64,000 nt of DNA from Microbulbifer sp. MKSA007. GTDB taxonomy: Bacteria > Pseudomonadota > Gammaproteobacteria > Pseudomonadales > Cellvibrionaceae. The translations under genes and the position numbers were made by a program. Below the pieces are notes generated by a model. It saw nothing but the letters and a program-made list of their open reading frames with translations, ran no database searches and was not told where the DNA came from. The stretch lies in NCBI GenBank assembly GCA_032615215.1, contig CP128433.1, positions 1,757,501 to 1,821,500 on the forward strand, written 5' to 3'. Positions 36,118 to 45,970 of this stretch are shown here, one piece after another; the first letter of the stretch is position 1; every line of letters starts with the position of its first letter.

Positions 36118-36627
36118 GGTATGAGAGAGTGAGTGCTACGTTATTCCATCATTGCACTGTTGTTAGTCGGAATGGAGGTTGTAGGCTCAGCAGTTTCATC
36201 ATTGTTAATTTGCGGTAGGCACTAAGAGTACTTTTTGTGTTTTTCGAGGTGGTAGTCTACTTTTCCACCTAAAAAGAGCTCTTCAGGGGATTGTGGTGGC
36301 TGCTGAATAGCAACTTCTGCGGTGTAGCCAGATAGTAACACCATAATGAATATGTGCTGTTTCCGCTACTATATTTTTTTCGTTTCCTGTGGTTTTAAAG
36401 GTTAATTTTTGTTAGGATGCCGCGTCAATTTTTAAGTTGCTGGTTAATTATTATACTGGGCTTAATAAGTGCTAAGTAATTGTCCAATACTGTCGGGGCG
36501 GCTGAAAAATTTTGTTTGTTAGAAGCTAAACGATATAGAGAGTTAAACCGTACGGTATCAAAGGTTATTTGGGGCTGAAAAGTAGCAGCTACTAAAGAAA
36601 GATTTAGCATTCATTATTGGGGATTAC
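36118..36627. other. Intergenic, no gene seen
   Basis: About 510 bases upstream of the TPS exoprotein. No ORF is supported; the region presumably carries its promoter. Confidence 0.45.
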
Positions 36628-39159
36628 ATGAAGCTCAATTCAAACTATTTAGTTCAAACTATGCTAATGGGGCTCGCCCTATTTGGTGGTGGTGCATATT
36701 CAAGTGCGTCCACTATTACACCTAGCAGTATTCACTCTAGTGAAATTTCATTAGTTGATAATGAGAGTGTTGATACACTACGTGTCAGGCCTGCTAATTC
36801 TAATGGAATTTCTTGGAATCAATTTAACACCTTCTCTGTATCCGGTCAGCCACTGCAATTATTAAACATTCCCGGGTTGCTAGAGGATTCTACGCCTGTT
36901 GAGGCGGCTTCCTTAATTGTAATTATCGCTGATCGTATAAGCCTAAGCGGCCTCGTAGAAGTAATGGGGGCACCAGCAGATGTGTTGTTTTTATCCAAGG
37001 ATGAAAACGGTAGTATTAACTGTCTAAACTGTAGTTTTAGTAATATCCCACGAATCACAATGGCTGCTGCTCAGCCGTCAAAGACAATTAGTGATAATGT
37101 TGCAGATATTGGCGAGCTAACAGCCACCAGTGGTTCCATCAGTCTTTCAGGGATGAGCGCTCCCGGAGCATTGTTGGTAGAAACCCTATCCGATGAGCTA
37201 TTCATTAGTGGAGCCCTAGATATTCACCAGCCGGCCAGTAAAGATAGTAACGGCCTCGTTCCTGATGAAAATGGCAACTACCTACTGGGAACAGGTCTGG
37301 TAAATGCCATGGCTGGCGACATAAGCTGGAATTATGATTTACAAAAGATAGAAAATATTATTCCGAAATCTGGGGCGGTATCCCAGACGCTGGAAGGATC
37401 AATTAGGGCTGCGGCTGTCAAGCTCACTACCGCAAATTGTTTAACACTTGATACTGAGATTGATACCACCTCTGATTTCTTATCATCAGTACGTTACCAG
37501 AATCAGGTTGTGCTCTCTGGAGAGTCTGTAGAGGTACAAACTTTTGGGGTATGTGACACGACTGTTACGGAAGATATGACCAGTAATGGTGATATTACTA
37601 TCAAGTCCAATGGTTCCCTATTGTTTCCTTCCTCAAATGTGAATATTGAGGGTAAGGGCGTAACGGCAATTGCAAATGGACGACTTGAAAACAAATCTGA
37701 AATTTTTGCACATACGCTTAAGGTTGCCTCCGATGAAATTGTGAATTTCGGCCTGCTGGAAGGGGGAAGTACTTTATCGGCGTGGGCAGACAATAATGTC
37801 TACAATCAGTTTGGAGGTAAAATTACCGGAGGAGTTGTAGACGTACAATCTCAAAACGGTTTTGTAAGAAATGGCTCTCGCACTCCTTATCTGCCAAATG
37901 AATCTTCCGTAGATGACTTGCTAACATTTTATGCTGGCGATTTAACTTTAGAGAAGCCGGAAACCTCTGAATTTGGCACCTATTATCGATCTGGGATAAA
38001 TGTAAGCACGACGAGTAATTTTTCACAGCCTTCAGATACATCCGCTCATATTATTGGTGAATATGTTCGGATTAAAGCGAAGGGGGTCGAAAATATTAAT
38101 CCCTACTGGGAGAAAGTTTCTGACGATAAGACCACTGTTCTCCTGAGAAACCTGGTAAATCAGACCACTATTTCAGGTGAAAATGGTATAGAAATTCAAG
38201 CCCAGAATTACCTGTTAAACTCATCAGCGGTATTGCGACTAAATAAGGGTAGTGGAACTCTTAAATTAGAAGGTAAATATATTGTTAATGAGCGATATAG
38301 AAACTTAACCCTTTTAGATCAGACTTATTACACTATCTTGGATGGTAATACTACAGAAAATATTGAAACCTATGAAACCAGGGCGTATACATATTCCCCA
38401 CCAGGGATCATAGTATCACTTGGTGATTTAGAAACCTATGCTACAGCAGGGTTGGTGAATAACGCTGCTTATTTAGAGGTTTATGGGCAAGCACTATTTG
38501 ATACACCTGTCGTTCATGATTATGGTATCTCGCATAAAGCAATTAGCAAAGAGACTGCCACGACAAAGGTTTATTTGTGCGAAGATTCAAGAGGTCCGGG
38601 AACAGTCTTTGTTCCGTGCTTCGGTAGTGATGATTATGTACCGGTAATGTCTGGCAATGAAATTGTTGTTGCTGAACCTAAAGATGCTGACTCACTATTT
38701 TTTGTGCATGGGAATGTTAAAGGTAGTGGCGAGTTTGAAAGTATAACTCACAATACTTTTGATGGGTTTCAAGAGGTGGCAATCGCCGATTTATTTGAAA
38801 GTCATGCGCCTGAATGGTGGGAGGATGAATATTACTATAAGTCACCACTGGCTTGGGGGCCTGTTGTTGATGGAAGAGTTCCAGTTATTGGTGGTGGCTA
38901 CATAACTGATCAATCATTTACAACTGATATACAGATGTTTGAAGATACACTTGAACTATTCTGGATACATGATTGGTATTACGAATCAACGGAATCAAGT
39001 TGCAGCACCAGTAGTTGTATACCAATTACTATCCCGAGTGGTGAAAGAAATAATACTGAAAGTGAAACCTTCTCTTTGTTTGAAATAATGAAAGATATGT
39101 ACAACTCAATTAAGAGTACTATTTCTGAATTTGTTTCTGAATTTGATTGGTGGAGTTAA
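36628..39159 (+). CDS. TPS-domain filamentous exoprotein (TpsA/FHA N-terminal type)
   Basis: 843 aa. Signal peptide to about residue 28, then a two-partner-secretion (TPS) domain. It has NGISWNQFNTFSV (the NG-x-S-x-N-x-F motif) and NGSINCLNCSFSNIPRITM, the second TPS motif with its CxxC. The rest is a beta-helix-like repeat region ending in acidic, aromatic residues without a toxin domain. TPS domains are recognised by an outer-membrane TpsB/Omp85 pore, which is not in this window. The next gene starts 16 bases later and carries FHA repeats and a toxin tip but no TPS motif. The two may form a split exoprotein. The protein is about a quarter the usual CdiA length. Confidence 0.8.
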   Translation: MKLNSNYLVQTMLMGLALFGGGAYSSASTITPSSIHSSEISLVDNESVDTLRVRPANSNGISWNQFNTFSVSGQPLQLLNIPGLLEDSTPVEAASLIVIIADRISLSGLVEVMGAPADVLFLSKDENGSINCLNCSFSNIPRITMAAAQPSKTISDNVADIGELTATSGSISLSGMSAPGALLVETLSDELFISGALDIHQPASKDSNGLVPDENGNYLLGTGLVNAMAGDISWNYDLQKIENIIPKSGAVSQTLEGSIRAAAVKLTTANCLTLDTEIDTTSDFLSSVRYQNQVVLSGESVEVQTFGVCDTTVTEDMTSNGDITIKSNGSLLFPSSNVNIEGKGVTAIANGRLENKSEIFAHTLKVASDEIVNFGLLEGGSTLSAWADNNVYNQFGGKITGGVVDVQSQNGFVRNGSRTPYLPNESSVDDLLTFYAGDLTLEKPETSEFGTYYRSGINVSTTSNFSQPSDTSAHIIGEYVRIKAKGVENINPYWEKVSDDKTTVLLRNLVNQTTISGENGIEIQAQNYLLNSSAVLRLNKGSGTLKLEGKYIVNERYRNLTLLDQTYYTILDGNTTENIETYETRAYTYSPPGIIVSLGDLETYATAGLVNNAAYLEVYGQALFDTPVVHDYGISHKAISKETATTKVYLCEDSRGPGTVFVPCFGSDDYVPVMSGNEIVVAEPKDADSLFFVHGNVKGSGEFESITHNTFDGFQEVAIADLFESHAPEWWEDEYYYKSPLAWGPVVDGRVPVIGGGYITDQSFTTDIQMFEDTLELFWIHDWYYESTESSCSTSSCIPITIPSGERNNTESETFSLFEIMKDMYNSIKSTISEFVSEFDWWS

Positions 39160-39175
39160 GAAGTAGGTGAAGATA

Positions 39176-42100
39176 ATGAGTCAAGATAATTCCACTGTCA
39201 CCAGTTGTAAAAAGAGAATAGGGATGCGCTTCTTTACCCACTTGGTCGCTTTCTGTTTCCTGTTTCAGACAATGCTACCGGCTTATGCGGCAGCGTTGTC
39301 ATCAGGGCAAATTCAGCAAGTTCTGGATTCCATTGCGGAAATTGAGTTTTCTACTACTAGTGGAAGCTATCAATATACGGCGGCGCCTTATATTGATACA
39401 TCCGTTCAAGATGGATATTCCAACATCCAGGACATTTATAAAAGATTACGGGATGAACATATTGAATCCTTAGGGTCGCCTACCTATGTACCTATTGGGG
39501 TGGGAGATATCACTACGATCCTCCCAATTTATGATAACCCAAAGTTGGTAGGGGACAGCTTTGTACAGTCACGATATGTTAGAGATCAAATACAAGAGCT
39601 TCTGGGTAGGCATTTAATTGACTCTGATAGCGCCTACTTCAAGGATGAAACCAGCCAGTTAAAGACATTGTATGACAATGCGTTTCTCTACGCGAAGTTA
39701 GCGAGCACGACAGAGATTTACGGTGATCCAATTTCGGAAAGTAAATTTGATCGCGAAAATAGCCCTTACGATATGGTTTGGCCTGAGCGCCGGGTTATCC
39801 ACGGAGAAACAGTAATTGTCCCTGTTGTTTATTTGACGGAGCAAACAATTGCTGAACGACGAGTGACTGATCATAGCGTCGGCTTTAATAGTAATGTTAG
39901 TTTTAGTCGTATCAATATTCAGGATGTTGATATCAAGCTTGGCCGTGAAGCATTCCTAAATGTAGCTGGTGATTTTGTCGCCCAAAATAGCAGTGTTAGT
40001 GGCTGCGAGCTGAATATAGTAGTAGGTGGATCACTTCGTTTACTATCAAGTCAAGTTGATGCATGTGGCAATTTAACAATCGATGCAGGGAGTCTTGAGG
40101 CTAGGACGTTAGTACATCGCTATGATTTTGGTAATGAAACGGGTGGCTTCTTTGGAGAAGTAACCACTATTTCAGCTGATGGTCATTTAGTGGTGCGTAG
40201 TGGCAGTGACATCGTTCTGCAGGGAGTCACTGTATCAGCGGGTGACGAACTGACATTTGCTGCAAATGGCAATATCTATATAGGTACGGAGAACATTACC
40301 TCTAGCTTTGAGGGTAAGCAAGGTGGCTGGTATGTACAAAGATCAGGTGTAAGCTATTTACAGTCCAAGCTTACTGCCGGCGAGACTATTCGGTTAATCG
40401 CTGGAGGTCAGATTTATCTGGATGCTGCAGAGATTGTGAGCGATCGAGGACATATTGAGCTGCTCGCTGCACTTGGTATTACGATCGAAGATGAACTTGA
40501 ATCAACCCAATCTTACAAAAAGGGTAAGTTTGGTAAGACAAAGATCGAGGAGTCTGTTTATCAAACTGTAGCGATCCGATCTCTTCTTGATGCTGGTAAA
40601 AATATCCGGCTCCATACTGAGTTTGGTGATATAACGCTCAAAGCTGTGGATATTACAAGCATTGCGGGGACCACGGTAAATGCTTCGAATGGTAAAGTTA
40701 ATTTATTGACGACTACTGAAACGGATCACTATACCTATAGCTCGGTTAAGAAAGGCTTGTTTACAGTAACCACGAAAAATAAAGGCCACGTAATTGAAGA
40801 AAGTGTGCAAAACACAATCGTGGGTGGATTTGCTGTTCAGGCTTTGCAGGGTCTTACAATCGAGTATGAAGGCAATCCTGACCTTTCCCTTGATGAGCAG
40901 ATTGCAGAGCTATCCAACTTTGAAGGCATGGAGTGGATGGCGGATGTGCGTCAAAACTTCCCTGATGCTGATTGGCAAGCTATTGACTTGGCATATGAGC
41001 AATGGGATGAGTCGAACACTTCGCTGAATGCTGCAGCCATGGCAATTATTACTATTGTTGTTGCAGTTGTTACTTCTGGCGCTGGTGCAGCAATAATTGG
41101 TACTACAGGTGCAACTGCATCAGGTGCGGCTATGAATGCAGCCTTCACCACAATGATAAACACAGCAACAATTGCTTCAGCAAATGCCACTGTTAATGGA
41201 GGTAGTTTTGAGGAGGTCTACAAAGCTGGTTTTGAGGCAGTACTTAGTAAAGACGGTATTAAATCAATCGCTGTAGCAGCTGCTACAGCTGGTGCCCTTA
41301 ATAAAGTTGATGCCGCACTTTTTGGGGGAGATACTAATGCATATATGGAAGCTGAAGCAGTTAAGTCTGCGGCCCTATCAGAAGGGTTATCTGAAGCTGT
41401 AGCTAATGATCTGGCTGCTAATGCATTTGATCTTGCGCAAGAAGCTTCAAAGATGTCTTATACTGCGCAAGCTTTTCAAGCGGTGACCCATGCGACAGTA
41501 AGCACAGGTATTCAGGGTTTGGCTTATGGCTATGATAGTGATGAGCTCACAGATCTCTTTATGGCAGCCTTGGCCCAAAATACTATTAATACTATAGGTA
41601 GAAATCTATCTACGAAAATAGGAGAAGCTGCCAAGGCTGAACCTGCAGAAATAACTACAGCAGGGCAATATATTGCTCATGCGGCAGTTGGCTGTTTTAC
41701 TGGAGAATTAACGGCGTCTCTGACAGAAGTTGATGATGGTAATGCTTGTGTATCTGGGGCAGGGGGTGCAGTAATAGGTGAGCTAATAGGTCAGGCATAT
41801 AGAGAAGAATTAGAAAATGATATTGCTGCTTGGGCAGAAAAAACTCTAGGTTCATATGATAGCTACACCTTCCAGGAGTTTGATGCAGCCATTAAAGATT
41901 TTCTACAGCGTGGCGTTGACATGGGGCGGCTCGCTGCCGCATTCACTGCATTTGCTGTAAATGCTGATGTAGATATTGCTGCAAGAAGTGCAGAAACAGC
42001 GGCAAAATATAATGCAACATTTGGAGTCAATCCTTATGGCTCTTTTAATACGGTGCATAGAACTAATCAAATGGCAGTAAGCCCTAGTTTATTGCTGGCT

Positions 42101-43351
42101 GATGAAATCTATAGCTCCGCAATGAATAAGATTCTTAGGATTGGCAATGGGGAAACTTTAGACCTATTTAGTGATACGTTTTGGCGAGATGAGGCAACGA
42201 AGTATGGTGGTTTATACAATACTTTGGCTGCTATATCTGAGCAGGTAATAATGGATCCGGAGTTTAATGTTGAAGCTTACCTGGCCGTATTATTAATTGA
42301 AATACCGGTTTCTTATACGTCGTTTACTTTGGGAGGGGATCAGGATTCAGAGCAGTTACAGCTATCTGAACTCCCGGAAGCTGATCAAATATATTTGGAA
42401 GATGCAGCAGAACTCCAAATTAGAAATGGTATTCGTGAGTTATTAGAAAATGAGGAGCTGAGACAGCAGGAAATCAATAATGATAACCGACCGAGCCATG
42501 TGCAGTATTATGAGGAGTTGATAGGTAGAAATATTAAAGTCATTCGAGATGGAGTAATGGCCCATCCTAGTATGAGGGTTGTTGAGGAGCAGACAAAATT
42601 AACTCCAGGTGGTATTCCCATCGTAGAGAATGGTCCGACGACATTAGCGCACCCTGTTCCGGAAATGGATCAGATAATCTCCCTCATTCGAGAAATTCTG
42701 GATGATGAAGGTATTCATGGCACTTTAGATAATCCTGCTTATGACGGGGTGCTGCCTACTCAAACAGAAACCTTGATACCTGATCAGAATCCGTTAGATA
42801 CTGTAATGTACAGTACTTCCGATCCTGAGAAAGTTGCATTCCCAGAATCGGGCGCAATACCTTTTGATATTGCGCTAGATAGTAACGGAGGAAAAGGTGG
42901 ACGCCGTAACCCATTAAATGTCCCTGCGCCAAATAAAACTATCTTTGTGGATAATCAATATATTTACATGACAGATGCCTTTGGACGAACTTTTAGGATT
43001 GTTGCCGAAGACTTGAACTATACTCTCGCTGAGCGAAGCCAACATCAGCAAGATATTGCTCGTGAAAGGGGAAATCCTGGGGTAGAAGTTGATGGGGGGC
43101 ATGGTATAGGTGCCCAGTTTAATGGCTCAGGGGCACTCATCAATATGTTTCCGCAGCTACGCTATCAGAATCGATCCGGTGGAGCTTGGTTTGCCATGGA
43201 AACACAATGGGCTGCAGCGAAACAACAAAACTTGCAGGTATCTGTTGATATGAGATTTAATTATACGGCTAGCTCCTTGCATCCAGATAGTATTTATGTG
43301 ACCTATACTATCGAAGGGCAGCCCACGCAGCATTTAATTTTTGAAAATTGA
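39176..43351 (+). CDS. FHA-repeat / DUF637 polymorphic toxin with C-terminal nuclease domain (CdiA-like)
   Basis: About 1391 aa. ATG 39176 follows AGGTGAAG; the GTG at 39167 is an alternative. Long signal peptide (RFFTHLVAFCFLFQTMLPAYA). Residues 235-560 form hemagglutinin-type repeats (SVSGCELNIVVGGSLRLLSS, LTAGETIRLIAGGQIYL). Residues 618-705 are an Ala/Gly-rich DUF637-like segment. A pretoxin motif (YIAHAAVGCFTGELTASL) lies near 830. The last ~150 residues look like Endonuclease_NS_2: RSQHQQDIA, VDGGHGIGAQF with its GH motif near 1305, then LINMFPQ and AWFAMETQW. This fits a contact-dependent DNA/RNA non-specific nuclease. No TPS domain and no VENN motif were seen. Confidence 0.82.
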   Translation: MSQDNSTVTSCKKRIGMRFFTHLVAFCFLFQTMLPAYAAALSSGQIQQVLDSIAEIEFSTTSGSYQYTAAPYIDTSVQDGYSNIQDIYKRLRDEHIESLGSPTYVPIGVGDITTILPIYDNPKLVGDSFVQSRYVRDQIQELLGRHLIDSDSAYFKDETSQLKTLYDNAFLYAKLASTTEIYGDPISESKFDRENSPYDMVWPERRVIHGETVIVPVVYLTEQTIAERRVTDHSVGFNSNVSFSRINIQDVDIKLGREAFLNVAGDFVAQNSSVSGCELNIVVGGSLRLLSSQVDACGNLTIDAGSLEARTLVHRYDFGNETGGFFGEVTTISADGHLVVRSGSDIVLQGVTVSAGDELTFAANGNIYIGTENITSSFEGKQGGWYVQRSGVSYLQSKLTAGETIRLIAGGQIYLDAAEIVSDRGHIELLAALGITIEDELESTQSYKKGKFGKTKIEESVYQTVAIRSLLDAGKNIRLHTEFGDITLKAVDITSIAGTTVNASNGKVNLLTTTETDHYTYSSVKKGLFTVTTKNKGHVIEESVQNTIVGGFAVQALQGLTIEYEGNPDLSLDEQIAELSNFEGMEWMADVRQNFPDADWQAIDLAYEQWDESNTSLNAAAMAIITIVVAVVTSGAGAAIIGTTGATASGAAMNAAFTTMINTATIASANATVNGGSFEEVYKAGFEAVLSKDGIKSIAVAAATAGALNKVDAALFGGDTNAYMEAEAVKSAALSEGLSEAVANDLAANAFDLAQEASKMSYTAQAFQAVTHATVSTGIQGLAYGYDSDELTDLFMAALAQNTINTIGRNLSTKIGEAAKAEPAEITTAGQYIAHAAVGCFTGELTASLTEVDDGNACVSGAGGAVIGELIGQAYREELENDIAAWAEKTLGSYDSYTFQEFDAAIKDFLQRGVDMGRLAAAFTAFAVNADVDIAARSAETAAKYNATFGVNPYGSFNTVHRTNQMAVSPSLLLADEIYSSAMNKILRIGNGETLDLFSDTFWRDEATKYGGLYNTLAAISEQVIMDPEFNVEAYLAVLLIEIPVSYTSFTLGGDQDSEQLQLSELPEADQIYLEDAAELQIRNGIRELLENEELRQQEINNDNRPSHVQYYEELIGRNIKVIRDGVMAHPSMRVVEEQTKLTPGGIPIVENGPTTLAHPVPEMDQIISLIREILDDEGIHGTLDNPAYDGVLPTQTETLIPDQNPLDTVMYSTSDPEKVAFPESGAIPFDIALDSNGGKGGRRNPLNVPAPNKTIFVDNQYIYMTDAFGRTFRIVAEDLNYTLAERSQHQQDIARERGNPGVEVDGGHGIGAQFNGSGALINMFPQLRYQNRSGGAWFAMETQWAAAKQQNLQVSVDMRFNYTASSLHPDSIYVTYTIEGQPTQHLIFEN

Positions 43352-43362
43352 GTTTAGTTAAA

Positions 43363-43745
43363 ATGAAGGATAAAGAAATATATTCTGAAATAGCTAGATT
43401 GCTTTATGGTGAGGCTCCAAAGACGCTAAGTGAAATTCATGCCCTAATTATATATGTAGAAAAAACCTCGTTTATATCTGTATGGACTGGGGAGTTGCGG
43501 TCTGTTGATGGTGCGTTTCCCTTGTCGATGGAGGCTGCGCAAGGAATCACTAATCTTGTAAATGAACTAAAAGAGTATTGTGTAGAGCAAAAGCTAGGGG
43601 TTGGAATGTTGTACATTTTATTGTTGTTCCCACCTTGAAGAAATTTGAATATGAATATGATTACTCAGAGGCGTTGGAAAAAAATAAAATGACTTTTAGT
43701 GAGTATTCGGAAAGACTTAATCAGTCCTCAAGGATTCGTCAGTAG
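43363..43745 (+). pseudogene. YezG/DUF600-type immunity protein, frameshifted
   Basis: Starts ATG 43363, 12 bases after the toxin stop; a TTG at 43348 overlapping the toxin stop is possible. The first frame gives KEIYSEIARLLYGEAPKTLSEIHALIIYVEK, the opening of YezG-family immunity proteins, and runs to 43638. The remainder is in another frame: WNVVHFIVVPTLKKFEYEYDYSEAL, with the family W and the K-F-x-Y-x-Y-D-Y signature, stopping at 43745. One G missing from the run at 43597-43600 would repair it to ~127 aa. YezG proteins neutralise Endonuclease_NS_2 tips (YeeF-YezG in Bacillus), so the pairing with the preceding toxin is coherent. A truly broken immunity gene next to an intact toxin would be harmful. 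Confidence 0.8.
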
Positions 43746-43763
43746 AAGTTGTTAAAAATTTAT

Positions 43764-43789
43764 AGCCTGGCATTTTGCCAGGCTTTTTT
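43764..43789 (+). terminator. Rho-independent terminator after the immunity gene
   Basis: AGCCTGGCA (43764-43772) and TGCCAGGCT (43776-43784), loop TTT, followed by a run of T. A strong intrinsic terminator that closes the TPS-toxin-immunity operon. Confidence 0.9.
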
Positions 43790-44057
43790 ACTCACTTTGA
43801 GGTCGTGTTAACTTATAAAAGAATTGATATGCTCCCTTAAAAAGCAAACTGGGTCTCGGATAATAGGTGCAATTGGTAAAGAAGAGCTCAGCTGTTAGCA
43901 TCTGCAGCTGCCCCGACCAAGAGAAAGGTGCTGATGAGTTATTACCAGCTGAATGAGACCGATAGTAGATTGATAGCTTAAGAAAAGCCGGATACCCTCA
44001 GCTCAGAAAGCAATAGTAAAATTGTTAAAGAGACATGCCTTGACGATCAACTGGGAG
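43790..44057. other. Accessory debris, no gene seen
   Basis: No coding signal. Lies between the terminator and an IS30 transposase remnant; could be remains of displaced toxin/immunity modules or of the insertion sequence, but no match is recognisable by eye. Confidence 0.35.
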
Positions 44058-44340
44058 CTACGATGTAATATAGGCTTGCGTAACTAAGACGTCAGCATCT
44101 GCTGTCTTGCGCTCAACCTGCTGAGCGGGAGTAAATTTGTTCGTACGACCTGCAATAGTGACCAGTACACCGCTACTTCGTTTACCTATAAAGATATCAA
44201 TTTCCTAGTTTCCGATGCGATATTTATCATCGAATAGCTTGTGGACGCTGTTCAATATTGATGGCGCCTCTGATATATTCTCAAGGAAGCTTTCCTTTTC
44301 TCGTTTGTTGTACGGCCTATCCCGGCGCCGCAAGTTCTCG
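44058..44340 (-). pseudogene. IS30-family transposase remnant
   Basis: A minus-strand frame of about 94 codons reads YNKREKESFLENIS, YRIGN-stop-EIDIFIGKRSSGVLVTIAGR and TADADVLVTQAY. The order RIG-N/D-W-E-x-D-x-x-I-GK-x-x-x-G-x-LVT-x-x-x-R is the start of the IS30 DDE domain; the expected W codon is TAG (44205-44207). Both ends of the transposase are missing and no inverted repeats were found. Confidence 0.7.
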
Positions 44341-45073
44341 CTTAGGGACTCACCACGCTACTTATTTTCCCAGTTATTAGGCTAAATAGTTTCACTGCTA
44401 ATTGATAGACTTTCTTTCTATTCTAGCGAGTCGAAACTTACCCTGGGTTCCATTGTAGCTTCAGTTTGACCTCTGTCAGTGCAATGATTTTCGGTGCTAT
44501 CTTTTTCGGCTTTTGGCCTGCTATACCGCTCTTCAGTCATCCGTGGTGCCAGCTTTGTATTAATTGTAAACTGCTTAACAAGCCTCTCTGGGGATTTTCT
44601 TCTGGGCTCCAATCACTCTTCTTTAGCGCAGATCTGGTATCGTTGCTCTTCGGTTGGCTGTCGGTAGCATTCTGTCATTACTTGATCTTTTGGCGGAGAA
44701 GAAGCGACCGATGTCACCTTTAGAGAATTGTTATTTTCCAGATGAGTAACTGATGTACTTCAGAGTTGAATATTGGCTTTTTGAATTGTTGTTTTGTGCT
44801 TGTGTAGTCTTTGGGTGATCATTTATTTGGCTTAGTTGGTGTTCAGCTTGGGCCCAAATAAAGTTTTTTCTACACAAGATGTGTAGTCTATAGGGCGAAA
44901 TTGACGTCTAATCATTTCATTTGAGAAGGTTGCCTGTGAATTTTTTGTTGTCAGTATGAGTGTTTAGCTCGCGGTTAATTAATTTTGTCTTTTAATGGTG
45001 GTGTTTCTTGAGTTTATTTTTCTGTTTTATTTTAATAGATATTTTACGGGGGATTTTGAATTGCTGGCTTAAG
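44341..45073. other. Intergenic, no gene supported
   Basis: About 730 bases between the IS30 remnant and the second duplication copy. A + strand frame (44466-44723) has hydrophobic stretches but no ribosome site or family signal. Probably degraded DNA. Confidence 0.4.
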
Positions 45074-45970
45074 CCTGCAATATTTGGCTTTTCTGAAAGC
45101 TTCATTTATTTGAATTCCAGCTTTCATTTCTGAGCTGGGGGATATGTTACTCCTAATTCCAGGCTTGAAGGGGCGGCTAGATCTGCAAGAAAGGATCTGC
45201 AAGTATCTTCTATGTAAATCTTAACGGATTTTTAGGCTATTTATGCAGCCAGTGCGATATCTAATTTATGTTTCATCGCCACATTGTTATTTCAGCTTAA
45301 AAAACGATCCAGTACCATTCACAGCCTGGTGCTGTTAAATTGTATATTGTTTCTCTGTCGAACTTTATTGCGATACCATTTTCACCCTGCGCACTTTCAA
45401 TCTAATTAGTGTAGAGTTTATTGTCTGATTCAGATCTTACGCCAGCTTGGGCAAGTATTGGTAATAAGAAAGCAAAAAGAGTGATAATTGCTCTTTTACT
45501 TTAAAATTCCTTCTTGAGTTTGAAAGTATACTTTACATTTGGGGTATTTTTAGGCCTTATAGATGCTGGAGATGATTGCTCTTTAGTGTTTTGGGTTTTG
45601 TGAGGCAGCCTTTCGGGGATCTTTTTTGCTCTCAATTAAGCTTGTATTACAATAGAATAAGATAGTTGTACTAGAAAGAATATTTTCTAGGTAGTGCCTT
45701 AGCCTTAAAGACCTTTTCTATCCCTCGATCATAGCCTGGATTAACAACACTACCGTGATTCTCGTTATCAAACACACGTTTTCTTAGGGTAAGGCTATTG
45801 TAGTTACGGGACTTCAGTCTTTTTACTAGTTGAGAAAAGTCTTTTACTGCACAAACTGAGTCGATTTCACTGCAAGTCTCCTCACCTCCAATAAATAAAT
45901 ACACGCTTTTTCCCAAATCGGCATTGCGTTCTGCATAGGCTAATTCACTATCTAAAATTTGCTTATCGGC
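45074..45970. repeat. Segmental duplication, copy 2
   Basis: Homologous to 35231-36117 over ~890 bases in the same orientation. Here the small exported gene is dead while the esterase is whole; in copy 1 the state is reversed. The two copies bracket the TPS-toxin-immunity operon and the IS30 remnant. Confidence 0.8.
45151..45500 (-). pseudogene. Dead copy of the small exported protein (family A)
   Basis: Recognisable residues include IITLFAFLLPILAQAGVRSESDNKLY, IESAQGENGIAIKFDRE and APGCEWYWIVF, matching 35306-35656. The start codon is lost (ATG to a GTA context), and several stops occur (after KLYTN, after IVF, and further on). The distal half is also frameshifted. Confidence 0.8.

Noticed and set aside
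36425..36610. 61-codon minus-strand frame upstream of the TPS gene
   Set aside because: No signal, motif or ribosome site, and it occupies the presumed promoter of the exoprotein gene.
44466..44723. 85-codon + strand frame with hydrophobic residues
   Set aside because: No start context; lies in a decayed region next to an IS30 remnant.
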